64,000 bases of DNA from Variovorax paradoxus NBRC 15149 (GTDB lineage: Bacteria; Pseudomonadota; Gammaproteobacteria; Burkholderiales; Burkholderiaceae_C). Shown one piece after another: positions 8,730-16,946 of the stretch. The stretch spans positions 2,046,001-2,110,000 of the forward strand of contig NZ_BCUT01000001.1 of the NCBI RefSeq assembly GCF_001591365.1, in the 5' to 3' direction. Position numbers and translations under genes: made by a program. Below the pieces are notes generated by a model, which did not search any database, had not been told where the DNA came from, and was given only the letters and a program-made list of their open reading frames with translations. Position 1 is the first letter of the stretch; each line of letters begins with the position of its first letter.

Positions 8730-9862
8730 GCGGCGGCTCCCACGGTGGCCTGGGCGCTGCGGGCGGTCATCGGGCGGTTGCCGACGCGCACGTCCGCCGC
8801 ATCCTTGGCACGCGTGCGCTGGCCGAGCCACGAGACCCAGCCCAGGCGCGGCGCGTTGCCCTTGGCCTGGCCAAGGCGCGTGGCGGGCACCTGCGTCGTC
8901 TCGAGCACCAGCTCGGCGTCCCATTCGAGTTCGTCGCCGAGCAGCTGCTGCATCCAGCGCTGCAGCACCGGCTGCGCGTTGCCGGTCGGCAGGAACATGC
9001 GGTACTGCGCGAGCGTGAGCGGGCCGATGTGCAGGCGCACGCGGTGCTGCCGGTCCCACGCGCGCGTGCCGAGCATCGCGCCCATGCCCATCGAACGCGA
9101 ACTCTCGCCCTGCCCCAGCCGCGTGAGCTCGCCCGCGGGCAGGCTCATCCAGTGGCCGACCCAGCGCTCCAGCTTCACGGGCACGCCGAAGTAGCTGCAC
9201 AGCACCGCTTCCACGCTCTCGGCGTTGTGCACGCGGCGCGCGAGCCAGCCCGAGAAATGCAGGCGCGCATCGTCGTGCACCTCGTCGCGCTCGATGCGCC
9301 CCGGCGTGCCGATGCCCACGAACGCGCCAACCTGCAGGCGGAAGCGGTCCTCGCCCGGCCGGTCGAGCGCCACCGCGGGCCGCGCCTGCGCCCAGGCGCG
9401 GTAGAAGTGCAGCGAGAAGCGGTGCAGAAAGCTGTCGAGAAAGGCCAGCCAGGTCGGGTCGCCATGGTTCAGGCTGCGCTCGCGGATGAAGTCGCTCAGG
9501 TGCACCGGCAGCGGACCGTTGGGCCCGACATAGCTGAAGAAGTGCTGGCGCAGGCGCGGCGGCGAATACGCGCTGGCCGGCTCGAAGCGGCTGAAGCTGG
9601 CCGGCGCGAACGACAGCGACGGCTCCTGTCCCACGCGCACCGGCTCCGCGCTCGGCAGCAGGGCACGGCCCCAGCGCGGCGTGGTCGCGGCCACCGACTC
9701 CAGCCGGCGCAGCACCGCAAAATAGTCGAAGGACCACGGCTCGGCCGACCATGCGCGCAGCGCGGTGTCGACCCGCGTGTTGACCGTCCCCCCCAGGCTC
9801 GCGCCCTCGGGGGGCCGGGCGGCGCTCACAGGATCTGCCGGGTCCCGCACAGCGGCCTCCAT
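8726..9862 (-). CDS. tssG: T6SS baseplate wedge protein TssG
   Basis: The 378-residue protein contains FDYFAVLRRLESVAATTPRWG near the N terminus and LFSYVGPNGPLP-type and HFSGWLARRVHNAESVEAVL segments typical of TssG (VasB/ImpH). TssG joins TssF, TssE and TssK in the cytoplasmic baseplate wedge. The ATG at 9862 overlaps the tssF stop region by 37 bases. The next downstream candidates in frame are not usable start codons, so this start is preferred. Residues about 10-27 are encoded by a GC-rich palindromic repeat and are probably an added leader rather than a conserved part. The stop overlaps the methyltransferase start (ATGA). Confidence 0.93.
   Translation of the reverse strand: MEAAVRDPADPVSAARPPEGASLGGTVNTRVDTALRAWSAEPWSFDYFAVLRRLESVAATTPRWGRALLPSAEPVRVGQEPSLSFAPASFSRFEPASAYSPPRLRQHFFSYVGPNGPLPVHLSDFIRERSLNHGDPTWLAFLDSFLHRFSLHFYRAWAQARPAVALDRPGEDRFRLQVGAFVGIGTPGRIERDEVHDDARLHFSGWLARRVHNAESVEAVLCSYFGVPVKLERWVGHWMSLPAGELTRLGQGESSRSMGMGAMLGTRAWDRQHRVRLHIGPLTLAQYRMFLPTGNAQPVLQRWMQQLLGDELEWDAELVLETTQVPATRLGQAKGNAPRLGWVSWLGQRTRAKDAADVRVGNRPMTARSAQATVGAAA
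9788..9829. repeat. GC-rich palindromic repeat within the tssG 5' end
   Basis: The stretch consists of a run of C, then ctcgcgccctcggggggcc and a GC-rich tail. The gccctcggggggcc part can fold back, and it resembles the repeat at 17701-17801 (ccccctcgggggg). It overlaps the N-terminal codons of tssG just downstream of the tssF stop. Confidence 0.5.
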
Positions 9863-11718
9863 CGCATGGTCTCGCCCCGGCCCGCCACGCGCAGCACGGT
9901 CTCGACGAAATGGTTGACCTCCACATGGCGCGCCAGAAAGCGCGCCATCACCGCGCCGAACAGGAACACGCTGTGGCCGTGGAATGCGTCCTTGTCGACC
10001 TCGAGCGTCACTTCGAGCCCGCGCCCGAAGGCGATCGGCCCCTTGAGCGGCAGGCGGCGCGCCACAGGCTTGGCTCTGACCGAGAGCAGCCCGCGCACCT
10101 GGCCCTGGCGCATCTCGTCGGCATGCGTGGCATAGAGAATCAGTGTTTCGCGCAATGCGGCAGCGCCTTGCTCCGGCGTGCTGTCGGAGATCGACAGGTA
10201 GTTGAGCGCCAGGTGATCGACCACCCGCCAGCCCAGCCCCTGGCTCACCACCGGCGACACCGGCCGCGAAGGACCGCGCACCATGCGTACCCGCTGCACG
10301 GGGAAGGAGTCGACGCAGTCGAAGTCGTTGTCGCGTCCCAGCGGCATCAGGAGCGGCAGGTCGCGGTTGGTGCACAGCGCGGCCACCGCAAGCTGCCGCA
10401 GCGTGGCGGCGTACGGCGCCTGCTGCGGATCGACGATCTGCATGTAGACCTCGGAGCCGATGTGGCTGCTGCGATGGCCCTCGGTGCGCTGGCGCACCGA
10501 AAGCATCCGCGGCTCGCGCGTGGTCGTGAAATAGGCCGGGTGGCTGTGCCGCGTGCCGTGAAAGGCCGAATAGAAAGGGCGGAACACCTGTTCGGCCGCC
10601 GCTGCATCGGCGCCCGGTGCGCCGTGGCCGATGACCTCGGTGACGGTGTGCACCTCGAAATCCTGTGGCCGCGTGCGGTCGGGCACCAGGTGGAACTGGC
10701 TCACGCCTTCGGTCAGCGGCACGCGGTCGAGCCGCTTGTTGAACAGGTTGATCACCGGCACGCAGTGCAGCTGCACGTTGTCGGCGCTCACCAGCTTTTC
10801 GAGCGCCGCATCGCCGCGCGAGAACAGCAGCACGAGCTCGACCTCGGCGATCGGCATGGCCGCAAGCACCGACTGCAGCCCCGCGATGCGCAGGAACTGG
10901 AAGCGCTGTGGAAACGCGAAGTACTCCTGCAGCAGGCGAAAGCCCGAGAAGCCGGTGGCCGTGACCGGCAGCAGCGCTTCATCGTCCTCGAAGCCGACCG
11001 GCTGGATCGCCGTGGCCGGCAGGCTCTGCGCCGCGCCCTGCAGCGCGCCGGTGGGCGACAGCGGCCGCACCATCACGCCGATGGGCTGGCCCAGCGCGCA
11101 CTCCTGCAGCTGCCACGCCACGTCTTCGGCGCCGCCCAGATGCAGCACCAGGTCGTCGAGCTGAATCTGGCTGAAGTTGAGCCCCGCCGTCGCATGCAGC
11201 GTGATGCGCAGGCCGCCGCGGATGGCGCGGGACTGCGGGTGCGTGGCGAGCGGCAGGTCGGGCGCATAAGTGAAGTACTGGGCGCGCTGGATCTCGATCG
11301 GCCAGATGCGCAGCGCGCTCGAGGTGCGGAACTCGCAGTGCGTGTTCTGCCCCACGGCCTGCCGCGCGCGCAGGCCCGCGCCGCGCGGCAGCCTGGGGCC
11401 GGTCGCAAGGTTCGCGTCGTCCAGGTCGGGCGAGAACGAGACGACCGCCATGGCCGGCGTGGGCGCGAGGAAATTCGGATAGACGATGTCGAGCAGGTGG
11501 CCCGTGAAGCGCGGGTATTCGGCATCGAGCTTGAGGTTGACGCGCGCCGACAGGAAGGCCGTGGCCTCGATCAGCCGCTCGACGTACGGATCGGCGACCT
11601 CCTGGCCTTCGATGCCCAGGCGGTGCGCGATCTTCGGAAAGGCGCGCGCAAACTCCGAGGAGCTCTCGCGGAAGTAGCGCAGTTCCTGTTCATACAGGTT
11701 CAGCAGCCGAGGGTCCAT
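9826..11718 (-). CDS. tssF: T6SS baseplate protein TssF
   Basis: This 630-residue protein starts MDPRLLNLYEQELRYFRE and contains ARAFPKIAHRLGIEG and DPYVERLIEATAFLSARV, the signature N terminus of TssF (VasA/ImpG). TssF forms a 2:1 complex with TssG as the core of the baseplate wedge and anchors it to the TssK-membrane complex. The length is normal for the family (about 590-630). It follows tssE with a seven-base gap and overlaps tssG, giving the standard tssE-F-G order. Confidence 0.97.
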   Translation of the reverse strand: MDPRLLNLYEQELRYFRESSSEFARAFPKIAHRLGIEGQEVADPYVERLIEATAFLSARVNLKLDAEYPRFTGHLLDIVYPNFLAPTPAMAVVSFSPDLDDANLATGPRLPRGAGLRARQAVGQNTHCEFRTSSALRIWPIEIQRAQYFTYAPDLPLATHPQSRAIRGGLRITLHATAGLNFSQIQLDDLVLHLGGAEDVAWQLQECALGQPIGVMVRPLSPTGALQGAAQSLPATAIQPVGFEDDEALLPVTATGFSGFRLLQEYFAFPQRFQFLRIAGLQSVLAAMPIAEVELVLLFSRGDAALEKLVSADNVQLHCVPVINLFNKRLDRVPLTEGVSQFHLVPDRTRPQDFEVHTVTEVIGHGAPGADAAAAEQVFRPFYSAFHGTRHSHPAYFTTTREPRMLSVRQRTEGHRSSHIGSEVYMQIVDPQQAPYAATLRQLAVAALCTNRDLPLLMPLGRDNDFDCVDSFPVQRVRMVRGPSRPVSPVVSQGLGWRVVDHLALNYLSISDSTPEQGAAALRETLILYATHADEMRQGQVRGLLSVRAKPVARRLPLKGPIAFGRGLEVTLEVDKDAFHGHSVFLFGAVMARFLARHVEVNHFVETVLRVAGRGETMRWRPLCGTRQIL

Positions 11719-11725
11719 GTCGGAC

Positions 11726-12241
11726 TCACCTTGGGTTTTGCGCCATGTCCACGATCTCGATGCGTCCTTCTTCCAGGTCTACACGGCTTCGCATCAGGAA
11801 CTCGAGCGGCACGGGCTGCGCCCACAGCATGCCGCGGATCTGCAGGCCGATGCTGTTGTGCGAGTCGAGTGCCGAGCCTTCCATGACGAGTTCAACTTCG
11901 AGAGTGCGGGACAAAATGCGCGGCTCGAACTGCAGGATTGCGTTCTTCAAAGCCTGTTCCATGCTGACACGCTGCACCGACGAGGTGAACTGGCCAGACA
12001 GCATAGGCAATCCGTAGTTGATGACCGAGCGCGCGGCGTTCGGGTATTGCTTGTCGTCCATCGCAAGGCCGAAGCCGGTGGCGTTGAAGAGCCAGCTCAG
12101 GTCACGCAGCACGGCCGAGCGCAGCGCCTGCTTGGTGAGCGTGCGCTTGTCGTCGCTCTCGCGCTTTTCGGTGGGCGCGTCGTCGACCAGGCGGTCGAGC
12201 AGCGACGGCTGCAGGCGCTCCTGGGCGGTGAGCTCGGCCAC
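11726..12241 (-). CDS. tssE: T6SS baseplate gp25-like protein TssE
   Basis: The 171-residue product begins VAELTAQERLQPSLLDRLVDD from a GTG codon and contains VLRDLSWLFNATGF, SVINYGLPMLSGQ and VELVMEGSALDSHN, typical of TssE/gp25 lysozyme-like wedge proteins. The start at 12241 lies two bases after the tagJ stop, and no ATG is available nearby, so the GTG is favoured. A much longer in-frame extension upstream runs antiparallel in meaning to tagJ coding and is rejected. TssE sits at the baseplate and helps nucleate sheath polymerisation. Confidence 0.93.
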   Translation of the reverse strand: MAELTAQERLQPSLLDRLVDDAPTEKRESDDKRTLTKQALRSAVLRDLSWLFNATGFGLAMDDKQYPNAARSVINYGLPMLSGQFTSSVQRVSMEQALKNAILQFEPRILSRTLEVELVMEGSALDSHNSIGLQIRGMLWAQPVPLEFLMRSRVDLEEGRIEIVDMAQNPR

Positions 12242-12243
12242 GA

Positions 12244-13080
12244 TCAGCCGCCTGCGTCGCCGGGGCCGTCCTGCGCTGCGGCAGAGGCGGTGGGCGTGAA
12301 AAGGATCTCGCGCACGTCCATGAGCGCGTACTCGCCCGCGTCGCTGCCGAGCACGCGCTGGCCGCGGCCGGCCCAGACCTCGGGGCGCAGTTCGCGCCAC
12401 TCGGTCTTGCGCGCGAGCCGCAGCTCGCCGTCCTCGCTCTGCTCGGTGCCTTCGTAGCGGGTGGGAATCAGCGCAAGCGTTTCGCCGCCGTTCTCGAACT
12501 GCAGGTGGGCGGGCATCCAGACGCAGTCGCGCAGGTCCTCGGGCGGCTCGATCCTGATGTGCGCGAGCCGGGCGTAGGGAATCCAGTAGTACTTGCCGTT
12601 GACGAAGGCTTCGAGCACGGGGCCCAGGCGCATGTCGGCATCGGCCAGCCATTCGAAGGGCACGCCGTCGATGGTGCCGGCGATGGCGGGCGCGCCGTCG
12701 AAGGCCCGCTGGCGAAGGTCCTCGGCCAGCTCGCTCTCGCCGCGGCCCTGGCGCAGCAGCGATTCGATCAGCAGCGCCAGCCATTCGTCGGGCTGGCCGA
12801 AGATCATCGGCGTGCGCGTGCCGGCAAACACCTCGGCGCGCAGGCCTTCGCAGCGCACGGCGTCGCCATACACCTGCTTCATGGGAACGGCGAGCGCATC
12901 GAGCTCGGCCGCGACGGTGAGCTGGTTGAGCGCGCGTTCCCACTGGCCCAGCACGCACAGCAGCTGCGCCATGAAGACGCGGTGCTTGCTGTCGGCGGGT
13001 TTGGCGCGGACCTCGTCGCTCAGGGCCTTGAGCGCGCCGACGGGGTCGGCGGACTTGAGGAGTTCGGCGGAGCTGGCCAT
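12244..13080 (-). CDS. tagJ: T6SS accessory protein TagJ (ImpE family)
   Basis: This 278-residue protein begins MASSAELLKSADPVGALKAL and contains KPADSKHRVFMAQLLCVLGQWERALNQL, a helical segment found in ImpE/TagJ proteins, plus the C-terminal VFEWLADADMRLGP-type region (here PFEWLADADMRLGP). TagJ is known to bind TssB and is thought to assist sheath handling by ClpV. The ATG at 13080 is preferred over one 12 codons upstream because it falls one base past the hcp stop and matches family length. Its presence implies a TssB partner, yet tssB is not in this window. Confidence 0.92.
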   Translation of the reverse strand: MASSAELLKSADPVGALKALSDEVRAKPADSKHRVFMAQLLCVLGQWERALNQLTVAAELDALAVPMKQVYGDAVRCEGLRAEVFAGTRTPMIFGQPDEWLALLIESLLRQGRGESELAEDLRQRAFDGAPAIAGTIDGVPFEWLADADMRLGPVLEAFVNGKYYWIPYARLAHIRIEPPEDLRDCVWMPAHLQFENGGETLALIPTRYEGTEQSEDGELRLARKTEWRELRPEVWAGRGQRVLGSDAGEYALMDVREILFTPTASAAAQDGPGDAGG

Positions 13081-13081
13081 G

Positions 13082-13639
13082 TCAGTTCCCCGCGAAGGTG
13101 CAGGTGCGGACGGCACCGCGCGCGCCCGTCTGCTGCTGCGGCGCCGAACGGATCTCCAGCTTCGTGTAGTCGAAGAAGATCAGGTCGCAGGGCCGCTTGG
13201 GCGTGCCGCCGGTGACGATGGCGTGGCAGTTCACGCGCGCGCCTTCGAGCACGAATTCGAGGTGCGACTGCTGGTCCTTGGAACTGTCGCCACCGGCCTT
13301 GAAAACCGAGATGGTCACCTTCAGGTCGCTGTCCTGGCTCTTGAGCAGGCTCGCGATGGAGGCCGTGGCCGCATCGCAGTCGCGGATCACGATGAAGGCG
13401 TGGTTGCGCAGCTTGCCCTTGGTGGAGCCGGGCGGAACGACGACGTCCGACTTGTACGAGTAGCCGCCGATGTCCATGCGCTGCTTGCCGTCTTCGTAGG
13501 TGCGCTTGGACTCCCCTTCGATCGGCGAGCCCTTGCTCTCGATCATCATCGCGAAGTCGTTGCCCGATTCGCCCGACAGGTAGTCGAGCAGGCGCAGGGC
13601 CTCGTCGGGGTCCAGTTTTCCATCGTAGGTCCAGCTCAT
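13082..13639 (-). CDS. hcp: Hcp-family tube protein (TssD), divergent
   Basis: The 185-residue protein shows the Hcp layout: MIESKGSPIEGES near the N terminus, IGGYSYKSDVV, a central KLRNHAFIVIRDCDAATASI strand-helix, LKVTISVFKAGGD and a C-terminal IFFDYTKLEIR strand. Hcp forms hexameric rings that stack as the expelled tube. It is longer than the common 160-172 residues, mainly through an N-terminal MSWTYDGKLDPDEALRLLDYL segment and a basic/Gln tail. ATG 13639 is preceded by a purine-rich ggagatcgac-type ribosome site on the coding strand. It lies directly upstream of tagJ. Confidence 0.88.
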   Translation of the reverse strand: MSWTYDGKLDPDEALRLLDYLSGESGNDFAMMIESKGSPIEGESKRTYEDGKQRMDIGGYSYKSDVVVPPGSTKGKLRNHAFIVIRDCDAATASIASLLKSQDSDLKVTISVFKAGGDSSKDQQSHLEFVLEGARVNCHAIVTGGTPKRPCDLIFFDYTKLEIRSAPQQQTGARGAVRTCTFAGN

Positions 13640-13673
13640 GTCGATCTCCTGAAAAAAATCCGGTGGTCTGTCG

Positions 13674-15743
13674 TTACCTGGCAGACAAGGCTTCGCCCGC
13701 CCAATGCACCATCGCGGCAAAGCTCTGCCGCTCGCTGTCTTGCTGCAGGGCGCCGCGCACCCGCACCTGGGCCACCCCGTCGGCCGTGCCGGCGCCGAAC
13801 AGGCGCGGCGCGCTGTAGGGCGTTGCCGGCGCGGCCAGCACCAGCAGCCGGCCGCCTTCGGCGTTGAACCAGGGCAATTCGAAGCGCTTGACGGCGGGCG
13901 CGTCGCGCGTGCCGCGCTTGAAGCGGTTGGTCTCGCCCGGGTCCCCGGGGTAGACCTGGCGTGCACCGCCCTGCGGGTCGATGCCGACGACGACAAGGTC
14001 CACCGAGCGCCCGGTGGCATTGCGCACATTGAGCACGGCGCGCTCGCCGGCGCGCAGCGGCAGCAGCCCGGCGCCGGCCTGGCGGGCCGGGCCGCTGCGC
14101 ACCAGGCGGTCGCCGTTCCACACTTCGAACACCGCGTCGAAGCCCTCGAACTGCGCATCCCTGGCAATGCTGTAGAGCTGGTTGAGCCACTTGAGCCGGG
14201 CCAGCATTTCAAGATGCCGGCGGGCCGCTGCGGCATCGGCCGGCACAGGCCTGGCGCCGGCGCCGAGCGCGGGCGAGAGCACGTCGAGCCGGGAGGCGCT
14301 CCAGTGCACGTCGGCGCCGTCCGCCGCGGCCACGGCGACGACCGAGGCGGGGTAGTCGAGGCTCAGCCCGGGCGGCAGGCCCTGCTCCGCGCGCACGCGC
14401 AGCGCGACCGACGCCGGTTCACCGAGCGGCGTGATGTTCCAGAGCGCGGCGCCGGACAGCTCGCGCAGCGCGGGCGGCACCGCCATGCGCGCCTTGTCGG
14501 TGTAGGCCTGCAGCAGCAGGCCCTCGGCGCTGCGCACCGTGCCGTCTTCCATCGTGGCCAGCACGCGCAGCGGCTGCTGCGCCACCAGCCCGTCGAGCTG
14601 GCCGGCCTGCAGGACCAGCGCGTCGCCGGAGCGCTGCGCGCGCCACACCGGCCGCGTCGAAACCGGCTGCGCGCGGTTGGCGAAGATCGGCGCATCGAGG
14701 TTGCCCTCGGCCACCGGCGATGGCAGCTCGCGCGTGGGAAAGCGCTGCGCGAGTTCGTCGATCACCGGCGGATAGGCCGCGAGCACGCCGTCGAACAGCT
14801 CGCGCCAGGTGGCGGGCCTGCGCGAGAGCGCCTCCACCACGGCCCAGGTCAGGAGGCCCTGCGGGCGCGCATTGCGGCTCTTGCGCGGCAGCCGCAGCTC
14901 GGGCGTGATCTGGTGGCTCTCGGAAGCGAAGAGCGCGACATAGCGCGCGCGCGGCACCGGCTCGGCTGCGACGGGCCGCGCCACGGGAGCGCGCGCCGCC
15001 GGAGCGGGCGCCCCGAGCAGCTGTCCGATGCGCAGGCCGCGCCAGCGCACCTCGTCGTCGGCCGGCCCATCGGCGATGAGCGGGCTCTCGGCAGTGCCGC
15101 TGCGGGTCATCGAGTTTGCCGAGCAGGTGTCGAAGATGGAGGCGACGAACACGTTGCGCGCGAGGAGGGCCTGGATCCAGGCATCGAAATCGGCATCGCG
15201 CAGGTCGCCCGTGAGCGCGCTGTCGATGCCGAGCGTGCCGCGCACATCGCGCGCGAGAAAGTTTTCCGAAAGGCCGTCGGGCTCCTGGTAGAGCTTGCTG
15301 CTGTCGCGCAGGCGGGTGCCGTGGCCCGAGAAGTAGAGCAGCACGAAGTCGCCGCTTCTCGATTGCGCGAGCAGCCGGCCGAGCGCATCGTGGATGGCCT
15401 GCGATTCGGGCAGCACCGCGCCGCCCACGCCATCGGCGAGCACGGTGATGTCGGATGGGGCAAAGCCCTGCTTCAGCAAGGCATCGCGCATCAGCATCAC
15501 GTCGTTGCGCGGCGCCTGCAGCCACAGGGCCTGCGGCTGGTTGACGAGCTCGGAGACGCCGACGAGCAGGGCACGCTGGGTTGCAGAGGCAGGGTTGCCG
15601 AAGGCCAGCAGCGCCAGCGACAACAGCAACTGCAAACAACGCGATCTGTGGCAGGCAGGGCGCCCGATGGATACGCCGCTCGCCCCCTCCCCTGCCCTCC
15701 CCCGGCGGGGGAGGGAGAAAGGCAGGCGCGCCGCGCACGTCAT
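13674..15743 (-). CDS. Secreted caspase-family (C14) protein in the T6SS cluster
   Basis: The product has 689 residues. A caspase/metacaspase p20 domain spans about 55-330 (ALLVGVSELVNQPQAL). The catalytic His lies in LLYFSGHGTRL (about 138) and the Cys in ASIFDTCSANS (about 205). A hydrophobic segment ending ...LALLAFGNPASA just before it looks like a signal peptide. The C-terminal third (LRAGERAVLNVRNATGRSVD, VVVGIDPQGGARQVYP) resembles the DUF4384-like domain of the nearby kinase. ATG 15743 overlaps the stop of the upstream gene (ATGA), but the first about 20 codons are read through a palindromic repeat, so translation from a downstream TTG or GTG cannot be excluded. The role in secretion is unknown; proteolytic processing of T6SS parts or effectors, or regulated lysis, are possibilities. 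Confidence 0.85.
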   Translation of the reverse strand: MTCAARLPFSLPRRGRAGEGASGVSIGRPACHRSRCLQLLLSLALLAFGNPASATQRALLVGVSELVNQPQALWLQAPRNDVMLMRDALLKQGFAPSDITVLADGVGGAVLPESQAIHDALGRLLAQSRSGDFVLLYFSGHGTRLRDSSKLYQEPDGLSENFLARDVRGTLGIDSALTGDLRDADFDAWIQALLARNVFVASIFDTCSANSMTRSGTAESPLIADGPADDEVRWRGLRIGQLLGAPAPAARAPVARPVAAEPVPRARYVALFASESHQITPELRLPRKSRNARPQGLLTWAVVEALSRRPATWRELFDGVLAAYPPVIDELAQRFPTRELPSPVAEGNLDAPIFANRAQPVSTRPVWRAQRSGDALVLQAGQLDGLVAQQPLRVLATMEDGTVRSAEGLLLQAYTDKARMAVPPALRELSGAALWNITPLGEPASVALRVRAEQGLPPGLSLDYPASVVAVAAADGADVHWSASRLDVLSPALGAGARPVPADAAAARRHLEMLARLKWLNQLYSIARDAQFEGFDAVFEVWNGDRLVRSGPARQAGAGLLPLRAGERAVLNVRNATGRSVDLVVVGIDPQGGARQVYPGDPGETNRFKRGTRDAPAVKRFELPWFNAEGGRLLVLAAPATPYSAPRLFGAGTADGVAQVRVRGALQQDSERQSFAAMVHWAGEALSAR
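15683..15716. repeat. GC-rich palindromic (REP-like) element at the caspase gene 5' end
   Basis: The core ccctcccccggcgggggagg is flanked by a C-rich tail. It is the reverse-orientation copy of the element inside clpV at 5692-5726. It lies just inside the start codon of the caspase gene and is translated as part of a PFSLPRRGRAGEG leader. Confidence 0.8.
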
Positions 15744-16918
15744 GGCCGCTCCGGAGCGGGCCCGGCCGACTCGACCAGCGGCGATGCCGCAAGCACCGCG
15801 CGGCCGCCGACCGGATCGGCGGCGCGCAGCCGCCAGACGCCGTTTGCATCCGGCCCGCCGACCACCTCGGCCGGCATCGAGCGCAGCAGGCGGCCGGCCT
15901 CGTCGATGCGCACGCCGTCCTTCCAGCGCACGACCAGGTTGGCTTGCGTTGCAACGGGCACGGCGGGCACCGCACGAAAGCGCACATCGTCTTGCTCCGC
16001 ATCCCGGCTGCCGAGCAGGCCGGTGTTCTGCACCACCGCGAACAGCGCCAGCACCGCGAACGCGGGACGCAGCCATCCGCCGGAACCGAACCAGTGCCGG
16101 ATGCTGCCCCACCAGCCGCCTTCGGGCCGCGGCTGCGGCCGGGCGCGCGGCACGCTCGGTGGCGCCGATGTGCGGCTCGAAGCCGGCTGAAGGGCCGTGC
16201 CCAGCTGCGATGCGGCGGAGCGATAGAGCGCCTGGTAGTCGGCACGCGGATCCTGCGCAGCGAGCGGCGTACCGGACAGCACCGAGAACACGCCGCCCAC
16301 GGTGCGCAGCGCAATGCGCCCGGGCTCGGGCGCGATGGCCAGCGGCGCCTGCGCGGCCCATTCGTCGTGCACCGCGCGGATCGCGGCGAGCCGGGTGGCC
16401 GAGACCTCGCCGAGCACGCGCGCGCACAGCTGCGGACTCGGTTCGAGCGTGAGCATGTTCCAGGCCTGCACCAGGCCGAAGGCCGGCTCGAAGGGCTCGT
16501 CGTCGGGCTCGAGCAGCACGTCGAACGGCCCGGCCCAGTCGGCCTCGCCCGCGGCCATCCAGCCCTGCCACAGGTTGCCGTGGATGCAGCGGTCGAGCAG
16601 CACGCCGAGCAGCCGCCCTTCGTGCACCACGCTCACGAGGCGGCCCGGCGCCCAGCGCGCACTGAAGGCGCGCTGGGCGACAGCCTCGCGGCGCCGGGCC
16701 AATTCGGTGAGCGGAAGCACGAGATCGAGCACGGCACGCGGCGGCGCGGCCGCGGTGCCCTGCTGCGCGTCATGGGGTGCGGCACCGGGCATCGCGACGG
16801 CCGCCACGGCGGCTTCCTGGCCGGATGCACCTGGCGCGCCCGGCATCGCAGGCGCGGGGCCCGCGGCCTGGAATGCGCTTCGGATCACGCTGAGCGGGGG
16901 CCAGAGGTCGGTGTTCAT
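15740..16918 (-). CDS. Hypothetical single-pass membrane protein of the T6SS kinase/caspase block
   Basis: The 392-residue product begins MNTDLWPPLSVIRSAFQAAG. Residues 20-60 are Ala/Pro-rich, residues about 60-220 form a soluble domain (VLDLVLPLTELARRREAVAQ, VVHEGRLLGVLLDRC), and a single transmembrane segment lies at about 290-305 (LRPAFAVLALFAVVQNTGLL). The roughly 85 C-terminal residues (NLVVRWKDGVRIDEAGRLLR) would be extracytoplasmic if the N terminus is inside. I do not recognise the family. The gene follows the sigma-like gene by 28 bases and overlaps the caspase gene (ATGA), so the two are probably expressed together and may interact across the membrane. Confidence 0.75.
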   Translation of the reverse strand: MNTDLWPPLSVIRSAFQAAGPAPAMPGAPGASGQEAAVAAVAMPGAAPHDAQQGTAAAPPRAVLDLVLPLTELARRREAVAQRAFSARWAPGRLVSVVHEGRLLGVLLDRCIHGNLWQGWMAAGEADWAGPFDVLLEPDDEPFEPAFGLVQAWNMLTLEPSPQLCARVLGEVSATRLAAIRAVHDEWAAQAPLAIAPEPGRIALRTVGGVFSVLSGTPLAAQDPRADYQALYRSAASQLGTALQPASSRTSAPPSVPRARPQPRPEGGWWGSIRHWFGSGGWLRPAFAVLALFAVVQNTGLLGSRDAEQDDVRFRAVPAVPVATQANLVVRWKDGVRIDEAGRLLRSMPAEVVGGPDANGVWRLRAADPVGGRAVLAASPLVESAGPAPERP

Positions 16919-16946
16919 GGCGGTCTGTTCCTGAATGGCTATGTCT

